Positions 41,548 through 50,825 are shown, counted from the stretch's first letter. The stretch: 64,000 bases of DNA from Anaerorhabdus furcosa (GCF_900167375.1 NZ_FUWY01000002.1:310001-374000); one strand, 5' to 3'. Numbers and translations: made by a program. The notes: generated from the sequence alone by a model not told the origin.

Positions 41548-42886
41548 ACAAACGAGTAAAAATAAAATTTTAAATTTAGTAAAAGAATATGTTCAAGAGT
41601 ATCATTTAACAGAGAATCAATTTCATGAAGGAGATAGAATCTCCTATGCTGGACGTGTTTATGATGAGGAAGAGGTATGTAATCTTGTTGATAGTGCTTT
41701 AGATTTTTGGCTTACTTCCGGAGAATATTGCCAGAAATTTGAAAAGGAGTTTGCAAAATATTTGAATGTTAGATATTGCTCATTAGTAAATAGTGGTTCA
41801 TCCGCGAATTTATTGGCATTTATGGCATTGACTTCTCCACTTCTACAAGATAGACAAATTAATAGAGGTGATGAAGTTATAACTGTTGCTGCAGGATTTC
41901 CAACCACTGTATCTCCAATTATAAATTATGGTGCAGTTCCTGTTTTTATAGATATCACTTTACCAACATACAACATAGATGTTAGGGTGCTTGAACAAGC
42001 TTTATCGCCAAAAACTAAAGCTGTTATGTTAGCTCATACCCTTGGGAATCCTTTTGACTTAAAAATGGTGAAGCTATTTTGTGAAAAGCACAATTTATGG
42101 TTAATTGAAGACAATTGTGATGCTTTGGGTTCAATATACTCATATGGTGGTATAGAAAAAAAGACAGGAACAATTGGAGATATAGGAACATCTAGTTTTT
42201 ATCCACCTCATCATATAACTATGGGTGAAGGAGGAGCAGTAGTCACTGACAATCCACTCTTGTATAAGATTGTTAATTCATTTAGAGATTGGGGTAGAGA
42301 CTGTGTTTGTAATTCAGGGCAAGATAATTTATGTAAGAATAGATTTACAAAACAATATGGCAAATTACCTTATGGATATGATCATAAATATGTATACTCT
42401 CATTTTGGATATAATTTAAAAGCAACGGAGATGCAGGCAGCAATCGGTGTTGCACAATTGAAGAAAATAGATTCTTTTGTAGAAATGCGTCGTTTAAATT
42501 TTGACTATCTTAATTCTAAACTATCAGATTTACAATCCGAAATTATCCTTCCAATTGCTACTGAAAATAGTAAACCTAGTTGGTTTGGTTATATAATAAC
42601 AGTTAAAAATATTGAAGATAGAAACAAGCTTGTAAAATTTTTAGAAGACAGAAATATTCAAACAAGAATGCTCTTTGCTTCAAATATGATTCTGCATCCA
42701 TGCTTCACACAAATGTCAGAAAATAATAATGGATATAGAGTAATTGGTGATTTAGAAAATACTAATACGGTTTTATACAATAGTTTTTGGATAGGAGTAT
42801 CTCCTAAAATGACAAGTGAAATGCTTGATTATATGGCTAATTCAATTCATTTGTTTTATCAAAATAAAGAAGAAAATAAGATATAA
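41537..42886 (+). CDS. rfbH: CDP-4-keto-6-deoxyglucose 3-dehydrase (E1)
   Basis: A 449-residue PMP-dependent, iron-sulfur dehydrase of the DegT fold. The PLP lysine is replaced by histidine (H225-H226 in 'FYPPHHITMGEGG'), the mark of RfbH/E1, and the cluster cysteines C194, C256, C258 and C266 are present in the family's C-x-C-x7-C form plus one upstream. It removes the 3-hydroxyl of CDP-4-keto-6-deoxyglucose, with an E3 reductase as electron source. That reductase is not encoded here. GGAGG (41524-41528) lies 8 bases ahead of ATG 41537, which overlaps the previous gene. The whole set shows that a CDP-3,6-dideoxyhexose is made. Confidence 0.92.
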   Translation: MNDKQTSKNKILNLVKEYVQEYHLTENQFHEGDRISYAGRVYDEEEVCNLVDSALDFWLTSGEYCQKFEKEFAKYLNVRYCSLVNSGSSANLLAFMALTSPLLQDRQINRGDEVITVAAGFPTTVSPIINYGAVPVFIDITLPTYNIDVRVLEQALSPKTKAVMLAHTLGNPFDLKMVKLFCEKHNLWLIEDNCDALGSIYSYGGIEKKTGTIGDIGTSSFYPPHHITMGEGGAVVTDNPLLYKIVNSFRDWGRDCVCNSGQDNLCKNRFTKQYGKLPYGYDHKYVYSHFGYNLKATEMQAAIGVAQLKKIDSFVEMRRLNFDYLNSKLSDLQSEIILPIATENSKPSWFGYIITVKNIEDRNKLVKFLEDRNIQTRMLFASNMILHPCFTQMSENNNGYRVIGDLENTNTVLYNSFWIGVSPKMTSEMLDYMANSIHLFYQNKEENKI

Positions 42887-42964
42887 GTGCTGTTTAATAA
42901 ACAAGTTTTTTGATAATGGTTATTTGCAAAATAAAAGAATTTAGAAAATAAATTTTGAAATTAT

Positions 42965-44491
42965 TTAACTTGGTTTATTGACTAAATTTTTTATTGTTGC
43001 TAACACAAGTTTAAAAGGTTTAGTTTTTACAAAAATAACAAGATTAAGTATAAAGGAAAAAGAAACAACAAACATACCTTTTATAATTAAAGATAGTAGC
43101 GATGATACAGTAGGAAATATCATACCAGAGACAGTACTAATTAAAAGAACTTCAAGAAATAAAAGAAGGATATATAAAAGTTGAGTGAAGACTAATTTCA
43201 TTCGATAAGGTTTAAATATATCTGTAGAGACATGATATATTTTTCCATAATACCAAATTATTTTACTAATAACGGTACCGATAAAAACACCAACAACTCC
43301 GAACATAGATGCAAGAATAATTGAACCGATTAGATTTGAAAGAGCAGAAAATATAATAGGCAGTCTTTCTTTGAACATATAACCATTGATCATAAAAATG
43401 CTGTCAATTGTGCAAAAAAGAATGTCAATGGACAAAATGATGATTAGAGTAAAAACAACACCGTTATTAATCAAGTAAGTGGATCCTACCCATAGTATAA
43501 TAAATTGATTAATTAGCGAATAACAACCAGCTACAATAATTGATGCAAGAAAGAAATTGATTAAATTCATTGATTCAAAAATTTCAAAAAAACTTTTATT
43601 ATCATCAACTGTATGCATAAAATCAGCCATAGAACTTCTTAATGAAACAAATATATTTTTGAGAAACTCAGATATGGTATTAAATATCATAGTATATATT
43701 GATAAATAACCAACAACATCTGTTGAAAACATAACTGAAATAATAATTGTATCCATTGAAAAATAAGTTACATCATAAGCTGCTCTTAAAAGATATGATT
43801 TGCATTGGACAAAAATGTTACTTTCGCGTATTTGTTCAAATTTTAGTCCTTTGATTTTACGTAAGTAACTATATTCTTTTGTTACTATGAAAAATTCATA
43901 GATATAAAGGGATATTGTCTTTATTGATAAAATAACGATATAAAGTATGTAATTTTTTGTATAAACAATGGTCAAATATTGTAATATAAAAATAAATAAC
44001 TCTAAAAAAACAGAAAATGAAACGGAAAGATACATTTTTTGATTAGCCTTTAATATGTTTGTTTTGTAAAGAACTCTAAATCGAATATACATTTCAACCA
44101 TTTTGATAAAGAAAACAACATAAATTAGCAATAAATTATTGTAACTTATATTGAATATTTGAATAATGAAAGGTGAAATTAGTAATGATACGATTAGAAT
44201 AAACAATGAAATATACTTATAAATTGTTTTAAACAAAGAAACTTGATAAATAATTCCAGTTTGATCATTTTTCGCAATTGCTTTATATAGATTGAAAACA
44301 AAAATAGTGCTAAAGCCAATATCGATAAGTGATAAAGAAATGAAGAAATTTGAAAACACTTCTGTAATACCAAGTAACTCAACAGGAAAATAAAGTAAAA
44401 AAACCTTTTTAAGCACTAATGAGTAAATAAAAAGTAAAATTTGAGAAATAATAGTTAAGGTTGTATTTAATATTGAATATTTACTTCTCAT
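42965..44491 (-). CDS. Second Wzx-type polysaccharide flippase
   Basis: A 508-residue polytopic protein with about 12-14 helices and the PST/Wzx pattern ('YSILNTTLTIISQILLFIYS' as helix 1, 'YDVTYFSMDTIIISVMF' in helix 7). It is of similar length to the flippase at 2615 but clearly diverged. It lies alone on the minus strand, convergent to rfbH and divergent from the GT at 44706. AGGA 6 bases ahead of the ATG at 44491 supports that start over a TTG at 44497. It probably exports a second repeat unit or is a parallel copy with other specificity. The 78-base gap to rfbH has only a weak GTTTA/TAAAC hairpin followed by T. Confidence 0.84.
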   Translation of the reverse strand: MRSKYSILNTTLTIISQILLFIYSLVLKKVFLLYFPVELLGITEVFSNFFISLSLIDIGFSTIFVFNLYKAIAKNDQTGIIYQVSLFKTIYKYISLFILIVSLLISPFIIQIFNISYNNLLLIYVVFFIKMVEMYIRFRVLYKTNILKANQKMYLSVSFSVFLELFIFILQYLTIVYTKNYILYIVILSIKTISLYIYEFFIVTKEYSYLRKIKGLKFEQIRESNIFVQCKSYLLRAAYDVTYFSMDTIIISVMFSTDVVGYLSIYTMIFNTISEFLKNIFVSLRSSMADFMHTVDDNKSFFEIFESMNLINFFLASIIVAGCYSLINQFIILWVGSTYLINNGVVFTLIIILSIDILFCTIDSIFMINGYMFKERLPIIFSALSNLIGSIILASMFGVVGVFIGTVISKIIWYYGKIYHVSTDIFKPYRMKLVFTQLLYILLLFLEVLLISTVSGMIFPTVSSLLSLIIKGMFVVSFSFILNLVIFVKTKPFKLVLATIKNLVNKPS

Positions 44492-44654
44492 GTTCAATCC
44501 TCACATTTCTTTAATTATAACTTGAAAATGAATAGATTTATATCAAATAATTTTAGTTTAGAGAATAAAGAGTGAGAATATTGAAATTTAGCAGTTTTTG
44601 CATCTAGGTTTGGTTATAATTAATTTATTATTTTTTAATATATAGATTAACACT

Positions 44655-44682
44655 TTGAAAAAAGAATAATCTATATTATAAT
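44655..44682 (+). promoter_or_regulatory. Sigma-A type promoter
   Basis: TTGAAA (44655-44660), 16 bases, TATAAT (44677-44682), with a predicted start about 16 bases ahead of the start codon at 44706. It would drive the operon starting with the GT at 44706 in the divergent gap from the second flippase. Confidence 0.6.
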
Positions 44683-44705
44683 TTTACTGATATGAGGGAT
44701 ATACT

Positions 44706-45644
44706 ATGAAAAATTATCACACATTTGGTATTGCTGTACCTATTTATAATAATAAAAAAATATTTAGAAAAAATGTTCTTAATCTTAGAGATGTTTTTTT
44801 AGAAAATAATTTAGAGTTTCCTAAACTTTTTGTTTCAGACAATGCATCTACTGATGGATTAGAAGAAGAAATTGAAGTTATAAAAAAGGAATATCCTAAT
44901 TTAGTTTATCATCGAAATAAAGAGAATATGGGCTATGACTACAATTTTGCGAATGCATTAAAAATTTCTGACTGTGACTATACATGGCTTTTAGGGTCAG
45001 ATGATTCAATTCAAGGAGATTTGACTTCAATTCTTAACTTATTAAAAATTGAAGGAGACTATGATTTAATTATAAATGGAGAAGACCATAAAATAACAGA
45101 AGGTATTAAGGAAGATAAAGATTATATTTTCTCGGAATTATGCTACCAAATGAATTGGATTAGTGGTTTGATTCTTTCAAAGCAAATCATAGCAAATTTG
45201 GATTTTGATAGATATCAAGGAACTTATTGGTCACATACTGGAGCAATTTTAAATTATATGTTGAAAAATCCATTTAAGTTGTATTATTTGCACAATAAAA
45301 ATGTTTTTAGAATGTGTGGGAACGAAGTTTCGTGGGGAAAGAAATATTATGAGATTACATCCAAACTTTGGGCAGATATGATAATGGGATATGAAGGAGT
45401 CTCATATGAATTAAAACTTTTGTGCTGTAGAAATGGATATAAGTATGGAAGAATGACAAACATGAATTTACTTTCACTTAGAGCGAAAAAAGAATTTAAC
45501 TATAAAATGATAAAAGAAGATTATGAATATATAAGGTTATATAATAAAACAAATAAATTAGTATTAATTGTTATTTCAATTTTACCTTCTGCTCCTCTTA
45601 ATCTTTTAAGAAGGTTTTATATTAAAATTCTTGATATAAAATAA
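44706..45644 (+). CDS. Glycosyltransferase family 2
   Basis: A 312-residue GT2: 'FGIAVPIYNNKKIFRKNVLN', 'FVSDNASTDGLEEE', 'RNKENMGYDYNFANAL' and 'YTWLLGSDDS' (donor-binding D-D near residue 98), the type seen in rhamnosyl/abequosyl-like transferases ('GSDD' in place of DxD, 'DNASTDG'). This abequosyltransferase-like form is of interest because a CDP-3,6-dideoxyhexose is made by the genes just upstream. The link is an inference. It starts a new operon behind a good promoter and a GAGGG ribosome site. The TupA-like gene follows 44 bases on. Confidence 0.8.
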   Translation: MKNYHTFGIAVPIYNNKKIFRKNVLNLRDVFLENNLEFPKLFVSDNASTDGLEEEIEVIKKEYPNLVYHRNKENMGYDYNFANALKISDCDYTWLLGSDDSIQGDLTSILNLLKIEGDYDLIINGEDHKITEGIKEDKDYIFSELCYQMNWISGLILSKQIIANLDFDRYQGTYWSHTGAILNYMLKNPFKLYYLHNKNVFRMCGNEVSWGKKYYEITSKLWADMIMGYEGVSYELKLLCCRNGYKYGRMTNMNLLSLRAKKEFNYKMIKEDYEYIRLYNKTNKLVLIVISILPSAPLNLLRRFYIKILDIK

Positions 45645-45688
45645 TAGATTTTAGTTAATTACTAATGAGGAAAGAAGAGGTAGCACAT

Positions 45689-46597
45689 ATGTCGTATGCA
45701 TCGCTTAAGGAAAGTTTGAAAAAATCAGATATAATTGAAAAGTCATATCTTATTTTGCTAAAGATGTTATATTCAATGAATTCTAAAATTGCTGTTAAAT
45801 TTGAATTTTTAATTTCTATGGGGTATAGCTTGGATTTAAAAAATCCTAGTACTTTTAATGAAAAAATTCAATATTTAAAATTTAATGAAAAGGGAATTCT
45901 AATAACAAATTGTGCTGATAAAATATTAGTGAGAGATTATATCATATCAAAAGGATATAGAGCAATTTTAAATGATATCTTAGGAGTTTATGACAATGCA
46001 GAACAAATAAATTACGATTTATTGCCTAATCAATTTGCCTTGAAGTGTAATCATGGATGTGGATATAACATTATTTGCAAGGATAAAAGCCAACTAAATA
46101 TAGAAGAAGCAAATAAGAAACTAAATTCTTGGTTGAAAGAAAAGTTTGGAGTTTTGCATTATGAACCACAATATTTTAATATTAATAGAAAAATTCTTTG
46201 TGAAAAATATCTTGAAAGTGAATCTGGTGGCATAATGAACGATTATAAGTTATATTGTAGTCAGGGCAAGGTATTAATGATAAGAGTTATAACTGGCCGT
46301 GAAGATCATGATTTAAAGAAATATCATTTTGATAAAAATTGGAATTTTCTTGAGTCCAATACATCAGAATCAATGAATGAAATCCAAGAAAAAGTTAAAT
46401 ATACTGAAAAAATAAATGAAATTATTGAAATATCAGAGAATTTATCAAAAGATTTTAAATTTGTTAGAGTTGATTTTTATGTTATACGAAATAAAGTGAT
46501 TTTTGGTGAATTAACTTTTACACCTACAGGTGGATTCGATACAGGTTTCACAAAAGAATTGGATATATGGTTGGGATCTCAAATTGATTTAAATTAA
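45689..46597 (+). CDS. TupA-like ATP-grasp protein
   Basis: A 302-residue protein of the TupA-like ATP-grasp family, named for the teichuronopeptide protein TupA of alkaliphilic Bacillus. The pattern is 'LDLKNPSTFNEKIQYLK', 'FALKCNHGCGYNIICKD', 'ILCEKYLESESGGIMNDYKL' and 'FVRVDFYVIRNKVIFGELTF' (ATP and metal-binding acids), ending 'FTPTGGFDTGF'. Such proteins are common among polysaccharide genes and probably ligate amino acids or peptides to uronic acid or other groups of the polymer. AAGAGG lies about 8 bases ahead of ATG 45689; an upstream ATG at 45665 has no site. The UDP-glucose dehydrogenase next door could give the uronic acid it works on. Confidence 0.8.
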   Translation: MSYASLKESLKKSDIIEKSYLILLKMLYSMNSKIAVKFEFLISMGYSLDLKNPSTFNEKIQYLKFNEKGILITNCADKILVRDYIISKGYRAILNDILGVYDNAEQINYDLLPNQFALKCNHGCGYNIICKDKSQLNIEEANKKLNSWLKEKFGVLHYEPQYFNINRKILCEKYLESESGGIMNDYKLYCSQGKVLMIRVITGREDHDLKKYHFDKNWNFLESNTSESMNEIQEKVKYTEKINEIIEISENLSKDFKFVRVDFYVIRNKVIFGELTFTPTGGFDTGFTKELDIWLGSQIDLN

Positions 46598-46687
46598 TAT
46601 CATAGTAAAATTACAAATTAATCTGACTTTAAATGAAATATATTAAAAATTATTTTGGGGAAAATTGGTTATAGATTATGCAATTTT

Positions 46688-46716
46688 TTGAAATAACATC
46701 AAATTAATTATATTAT
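46688..46716 (+). promoter_or_regulatory. Sigma-A type promoter ahead of the UDP-glucose dehydrogenase
   Basis: TTGAAA (46688-46693), 17 bases, TATTAT (46711-46716). The -10 box lies at the left end of the inverted repeat at 46711-46745. A second TATAAT lies at 46739-46744 in the right arm of the same repeat. Confidence 0.5.
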
Positions 46717-46745
46717 ATTCAAAAATACTTTTTTTGAATATAATA
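46711..46745. repeat. Perfect 15-bp inverted repeat over the promoter
   Basis: TATTATATTCAAAAA (46711-46725) and its exact reverse complement (46731-46745) flank a 5-base loop. It covers the -10 element and presumed transcription start of the dehydrogenase gene. It could be an operator, or if transcribed a strong 5' hairpin. No T run marks it as a terminator. Confidence 0.6.
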
Positions 46746-46820
46746 GTTAATAAGCTTTCTTATATGAATGATGTGTTGACTGATTATAGATTTAGATTGA
46801 ATTTTAAAAGGAGAATGAGA

Positions 46821-47987
46821 ATGAAAATTGGTGTAATAGGATTAGGGTATGTTGGACTATCAAATGCTTTACTTCTTTCAAAAAAAGCAGATGTTTATGC
46901 GTTTGATATTACTGAGACAAAAAGGAAATTATTAAAAGAAAAAAAATCACCAATTGCTGATAAAGAAATTGAGATCTATTTAACCCATGATGACATTAGT
47001 TTTCAAGTTGTTGATACTTTGAATGACGCGGTAAAAGAAATGGATTATATTATAATAGCTACTCCAACTAATTATGATGAAGAAATAAACAATTTTGATA
47101 CATCGAGTGTAGATAAAACTATTGATTTTATTACAGACACTAATCCTAATTGTTTAATTATAATTAAATCAACTATACCAATTGGATATGTAAAAAATAA
47201 GATTTTTGAGACGGGTAATTCAAATATTGTTTTTTCACCTGAATTTCTTAGAGAAGGGAAAGCGTTATATGATAATTTATATCCATCAAGAATAATATTT
47301 GGAAATGATAGCAAAGAAATTAAAGAATTTGTGAGTGTTTTGATAAATTGCATTGAAAAAAAAGATGTAGAAGTACTGTATACTAATACAATTGAAGCGG
47401 AAGCAATTAAACTTTTTTCAAATACTTATTTAGCTCTTAGAATATCATTTTTTAACGAATTGGATACTTTTGCTGAGATGAAAAAGTTGAATTCCCAAGA
47501 TATTATTAAGGGAATATGCTTAGATCCTAGAATTGGTGATTACTATAATAATCCATCTTTTGGTTATGGAGGATATTGTTTACCTAAAGATACTAAACAA
47601 TTGAAAGCAAATTATGAAGAAATACCTAATTCTTTAATTACGGCTGTTGTTGAAGCGAATGTTATTCGAAAAAACTTTATAAGTGAGCAGATAATTAAGA
47701 TGAAACCAAGAACTGTTGGTATTTATAGAGCAACAATGAAAGCAAATAGCGATAATTTTAGAGAATCCTCAATACAAAAAATAATTGAAAATTTAACTAA
47801 TTATGGTGTAACAGTGATTATTTATGAACCCTTAATTCAAGAAAATTATTTTCTAGGAGCTAGAATTATAAATAATTTTAATGAATTTGCAGCAAATAGC
47901 GATATTATTGTTGCTAATAGAATGACAAATCAAATTTCAAAATATAAAGAGAAAGTTTACACTCGAGATATAACAGGGTGTGACTAG
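46821..47987 (+). CDS. ugd: UDP-glucose 6-dehydrogenase
   Basis: A 388-residue enzyme of the UDP-glucose/GDP-mannose dehydrogenase family: 'IGVIGLGYVGLSNALLLS' (NAD site), 'SPEFLREGKALYDNLYPSR', and catalytic C253 in 'FGYGGYCLPKDTKQL'. Its compact length matches UDP-glucose dehydrogenases such as those of Streptococcus HasB type. It makes UDP-glucuronic acid for the polymer. I chose the ATG at 46821 because AGGAG (46809-46813) lies 7 bases ahead; the open frame upstream to 46734 begins inside the inverted repeat and lacks support. A promoter and dyad upstream suggest separate control. Confidence 0.88.
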   Translation: MKIGVIGLGYVGLSNALLLSKKADVYAFDITETKRKLLKEKKSPIADKEIEIYLTHDDISFQVVDTLNDAVKEMDYIIIATPTNYDEEINNFDTSSVDKTIDFITDTNPNCLIIIKSTIPIGYVKNKIFETGNSNIVFSPEFLREGKALYDNLYPSRIIFGNDSKEIKEFVSVLINCIEKKDVEVLYTNTIEAEAIKLFSNTYLALRISFFNELDTFAEMKKLNSQDIIKGICLDPRIGDYYNNPSFGYGGYCLPKDTKQLKANYEEIPNSLITAVVEANVIRKNFISEQIIKMKPRTVGIYRATMKANSDNFRESSIQKIIENLTNYGVTVIIYEPLIQENYFLGARIINNFNEFAANSDIIVANRMTNQISKYKEKVYTRDITGCD

Positions 47988-47999
47988 ATAAGGTGAATT

Positions 48000-48692
48000 A
48001 TGATAAGAAGAATATTATTTATTATTTATCAAAGAATATACACTTTATTTAGAAGTATTCGCAACGATCAATTTTCTCATGTTCTGATGTTTCACAATAT
48101 TTCTAATGAAAATAATGACATTACGATTTCTAAAGAAAATTTTTACAAACTTATTACAAAATTAAATGAAGAAAAAAGAATTTGTAAAATTGAAGATTTA
48201 AAATATCAATCTATATCTAAAAGTGTTGTGATTACTTTTGATGATGTCTTTCAAAGTGTATATGTAAATGCATATCCTTTATTGAAAAGACTTCAAGTGC
48301 CTTATTTGTTGTTTTTGAATATTAAAATGTTAGATAAAGATAATTATCTTACAACAGAACAAATAAAAGAAATGTTGAGTGATTCTAATTGTATACTAGG
48401 AAGCCATTCAATAAATCATATTTTTATGAGAAATATATCTGAAGAGAAATTACAATTGGAATTATTGAACTCAAAAAAATTTCTTGAAAAAAAATTTGAT
48501 GTGATTTGTACATCATTTGCATTCCCATATGGTTCATTATACGCATGTTCAAAGAAGAATATAATTCAAGCTAGTAAAATTTATGATTATGTTTTTACAA
48601 CGATAAATATGAGTTTCGACGGAGACTTCCATAATATTCCAAGAATAAACGTAAATAATAATTGTAAGTTTCTTAAGGAGATGATTAAATGA
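48000..48692 (+). CDS. Polysaccharide deacetylase (NodB domain)
   Basis: A 230-residue NodB-type carbohydrate esterase with an N-terminal membrane-near segment 'ILFIIYQRIYTLF'. Motifs are 'VVITFDDVFQS' (D81-D82), 'LGSHSINHIFM' (metal ligands H136 and H140) and 'FAFPYGSLY'. It removes N-acetyl groups from a GlcNAc-type or related sugar in the polymer or precursor. It begins 12 bases after ugd and is ATGA-coupled to the next GT, which puts it in the repeat-unit pathway rather than peptidoglycan maturation. The side of the membrane on which it acts is not clear. Confidence 0.83.
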   Translation: MIRRILFIIYQRIYTLFRSIRNDQFSHVLMFHNISNENNDITISKENFYKLITKLNEEKRICKIEDLKYQSISKSVVITFDDVFQSVYVNAYPLLKRLQVPYLLFLNIKMLDKDNYLTTEQIKEMLSDSNCILGSHSINHIFMRNISEEKLQLELLNSKKFLEKKFDVICTSFAFPYGSLYACSKKNIIQASKIYDYVFTTINMSFDGDFHNIPRINVNNNCKFLKEMIK

Positions 48693-49627
48693 TTTCGGTA
48701 ATAGTTCCAGTTTATAACGTTGAGAAGTATATAGAAAAATCTTTAGAAAGTATTATTAATCAAAGTTTTAAGAATTTTGAATTAATTCTTATTGACGATG
48801 GTAGTACTGATAATTCAATAAGAATTGCCAAAGATTATTTGGAGAAAAGTGAAGTGTTTTGGAAAGTCATCTCGCAAGTCAATAATGGGCAAGGTAGTGC
48901 TAGAAATAGAGGGATTCAGGAATCATCGGGTGAATATATTGTTTTTGTAGATTCTGATGATTTACTATCTCCTTGTTTTTTGGAGCACCTATTTTATGTT
49001 ATTAAAGATGAAAAAACAAATGTAGCTTTCTGCGATTTTATGTACATAAAAGATCAAACAATTCCAAATGAACTATTTGAAAATGGAAAAATAATAATTT
49101 CATCAAACAAAGAAATTTTAAAAGAATTTTTGTTAAGAAAGTTTGAAATCATTATTCCAGCTTTTATAATTAAAAAGGACTTCCTAATACAAAATAAAAT
49201 ATTTTTCGAAAATAAAGTAAGATATTCTGAAGATCAAATTTTTATGTGGTTATGTTTTTTATATGAAGAAAATGTTGTTCATTTGAAAGAAAAACTATAT
49301 TATTATTACCGACATGAAGATTCTGTTATGACATCTTCAAGATTAAGTAAAATTATGGGCGGGTACAATGGGATCAAAGAAATGGTTAAGAAATATGACT
49401 TTCCAAGTGACATCAAAGAATATATCTTACCAAGATGGGTTTTAGGTGCTTTATATAGTTGTTCGAAGTATATGCCATATCATCAATTTAGAGAATTATA
49501 TATAGGAATGAATGGCAAAAAATTAGTTAGAGAAATGAAAAAATATCCTGATAATAAAGCTAGAATAGCCTCAATTATTTCGGTAAGTTCATGTTTATTT
49601 TATATTGTAAGTAAAAAGCTAAAATAA
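48689..49627 (+). CDS. Glycosyltransferase family 2
   Basis: A 312-residue GT2 with textbook motifs: 'MISVIVPVYNVEKYIEKSLE', 'ILIDDGSTDNS' (residues 32-42), 'QGSARNRGI', 'YIVFVDSDDLLSP' and 'RYSEDQIFMW' (catalytic E-D). It is coupled by ATGA to the deacetylase gene. The C-terminal 60 residues are basic and end in a hydrophobic patch 'ISVSSCLFYIV', likely membrane-peripheral. It adds one sugar to the lipid-linked repeat; specificity is not known. It ends 46 bases before the GT4 gene, with an extended -10 promoter in the gap. Confidence 0.87.
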   Translation: MISVIVPVYNVEKYIEKSLESIINQSFKNFELILIDDGSTDNSIRIAKDYLEKSEVFWKVISQVNNGQGSARNRGIQESSGEYIVFVDSDDLLSPCFLEHLFYVIKDEKTNVAFCDFMYIKDQTIPNELFENGKIIISSNKEILKEFLLRKFEIIIPAFIIKKDFLIQNKIFFENKVRYSEDQIFMWLCFLYEENVVHLKEKLYYYYRHEDSVMTSSRLSKIMGGYNGIKEMVKKYDFPSDIKEYILPRWVLGALYSCSKYMPYHQFRELYIGMNGKKLVREMKKYPDNKARIASIISVSSCLFYIVSKKLK

Positions 49628-49629
49628 AA

Positions 49630-49638
49630 TGTTATAAT
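49630..49638 (+). promoter_or_regulatory. Extended -10 promoter candidate
   Basis: TGTTATAAT (TGn plus consensus TATAAT) lies about 36 bases before the start codon of the GT4 gene at 49674, in a 46-base gap. No good -35 box at normal spacing, as is common for extended -10 promoters. Confidence 0.4.
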
Positions 49639-49673
49639 TCATTTGATTATTTTGATTCTTAAGGAGAATGTTC

Positions 49674-50807
49674 ATGAAAGTAGTAAACATATGTTTAGCG
49701 GGTTCTTATAATGATGGATGGGGTTACCAAGATAATTTACTAACAAAATATCAAAAATTAAATGGGAATGATGTTACAATAATTACTTCAAGATTTGTAA
49801 ATGAGAAAAATAGTGAGGAGTATTTAACTGTTCCAAGTGGTATATATATTAATGAATTAGGAATAAAAATTAAAAGATTGAATTTTGTAAAATTTCCTTG
49901 GATAACTAAAATTTTTAGAAAATATAGAGGATTATATAGTAGTTTAAGCGAAGAAAATCCTGATTTAATTTTCATTCATTGTTGTCAATTTGTAGATATT
50001 ATCAATGTATGCAAGTATGTCAAAAATCACCCTAATGTAAGAGTAAAAGTGGATAACCATGCTGATTATACAAACAGTGCGAAATCAGTTCCAGCAAAAA
50101 TTCTTCATTATACTTTATGGAGATATTGTGCTAGAAAAATCGATAGATATGCCGAAAAGTTTTATGGAGTAATGCCTTCGCGATGTGACTTTTTGATGAA
50201 ATATTATGGGATCGATAAATCAAAAATAGATTTGCTTGTAATGGGCGCTGATGATGAGCTAATCGAAAATACATCTAAAAATTTAAATGAATTAAGTAAA
50301 AAAGTAAATCCAGCAAATAATTTTTTGATTATAACAGGTGGAAAGATAGATATGCATAAAAAAGAAACTATTGATTTGATGAAAGCGATTAATCAAATGA
50401 AAGATGTGAAACTTCTTATATTTGGATCAATTGTAGAAGAGTTAATAAGCGAATTTAATGCGAATTTAAGTGAAAAAGTTACTTATTTAGGATGGATTAA
50501 TCAGCAAGAAACATATGATTATTTAGCTGTATCAGATTTAGCGGTATTTCCAGGAAGACACTCAGTATTGTGGGAACAAGCGGTTGGAATTGGATTACCC
50601 TCGATATTTAAAAAATGGAAGGGAACTACACATGTTGATTTAGGTGGCAATTGTATAATAATGGATAATTGCTCAGAAGAAAATCTAAAAAAAGAGATAG
50701 AAAATTTAAGAGATAACAATGAAAAATATCAAGCTATGAAAAAGAATGCAATAGAAAAAAAGAAATACTTTTCATATAAAGAAATAGCTAGAATGAGCGT
50801 AGAGTAA
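49674..50807 (+). CDS. Glycosyltransferase family 4-like (GT-B fold)
   Basis: A 377-residue GT-B enzyme. N-terminal domain: 'VVNICLAGSYNDGWGYQDNL'. C-terminal donor domain: 'NNFLIITGGKIDMHKKE', 'VTYLGWINQQETYDYLAVSD', and 'AVFPGRHSVLWEQAVGIGLP' with the conserved acidic E-x7-like position. The AAGGAG site is 7 bases ahead of ATG 49674 and only 1 base from ATG 49668, so the second is used. It transfers a sugar from a nucleotide donor to the lipid-linked repeat, retaining mechanism by family. It ends 18 bases before the CapE-like gene, whose product UDP-L-FucNAc (after CapF and CapG) may be its donor, as CapE-F-G clusters commonly include their FucNAc transferase (inference). Confidence 0.82.
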   Translation: MKVVNICLAGSYNDGWGYQDNLLTKYQKLNGNDVTIITSRFVNEKNSEEYLTVPSGIYINELGIKIKRLNFVKFPWITKIFRKYRGLYSSLSEENPDLIFIHCCQFVDIINVCKYVKNHPNVRVKVDNHADYTNSAKSVPAKILHYTLWRYCARKIDRYAEKFYGVMPSRCDFLMKYYGIDKSKIDLLVMGADDELIENTSKNLNELSKKVNPANNFLIITGGKIDMHKKETIDLMKAINQMKDVKLLIFGSIVEELISEFNANLSEKVTYLGWINQQETYDYLAVSDLAVFPGRHSVLWEQAVGIGLPSIFKKWKGTTHVDLGGNCIIMDNCSEENLKKEIENLRDNNEKYQAMKKNAIEKKKYFSYKEIARMSVE

Positions 50808-50825
50808 CATAAGGAGAATAAGACA

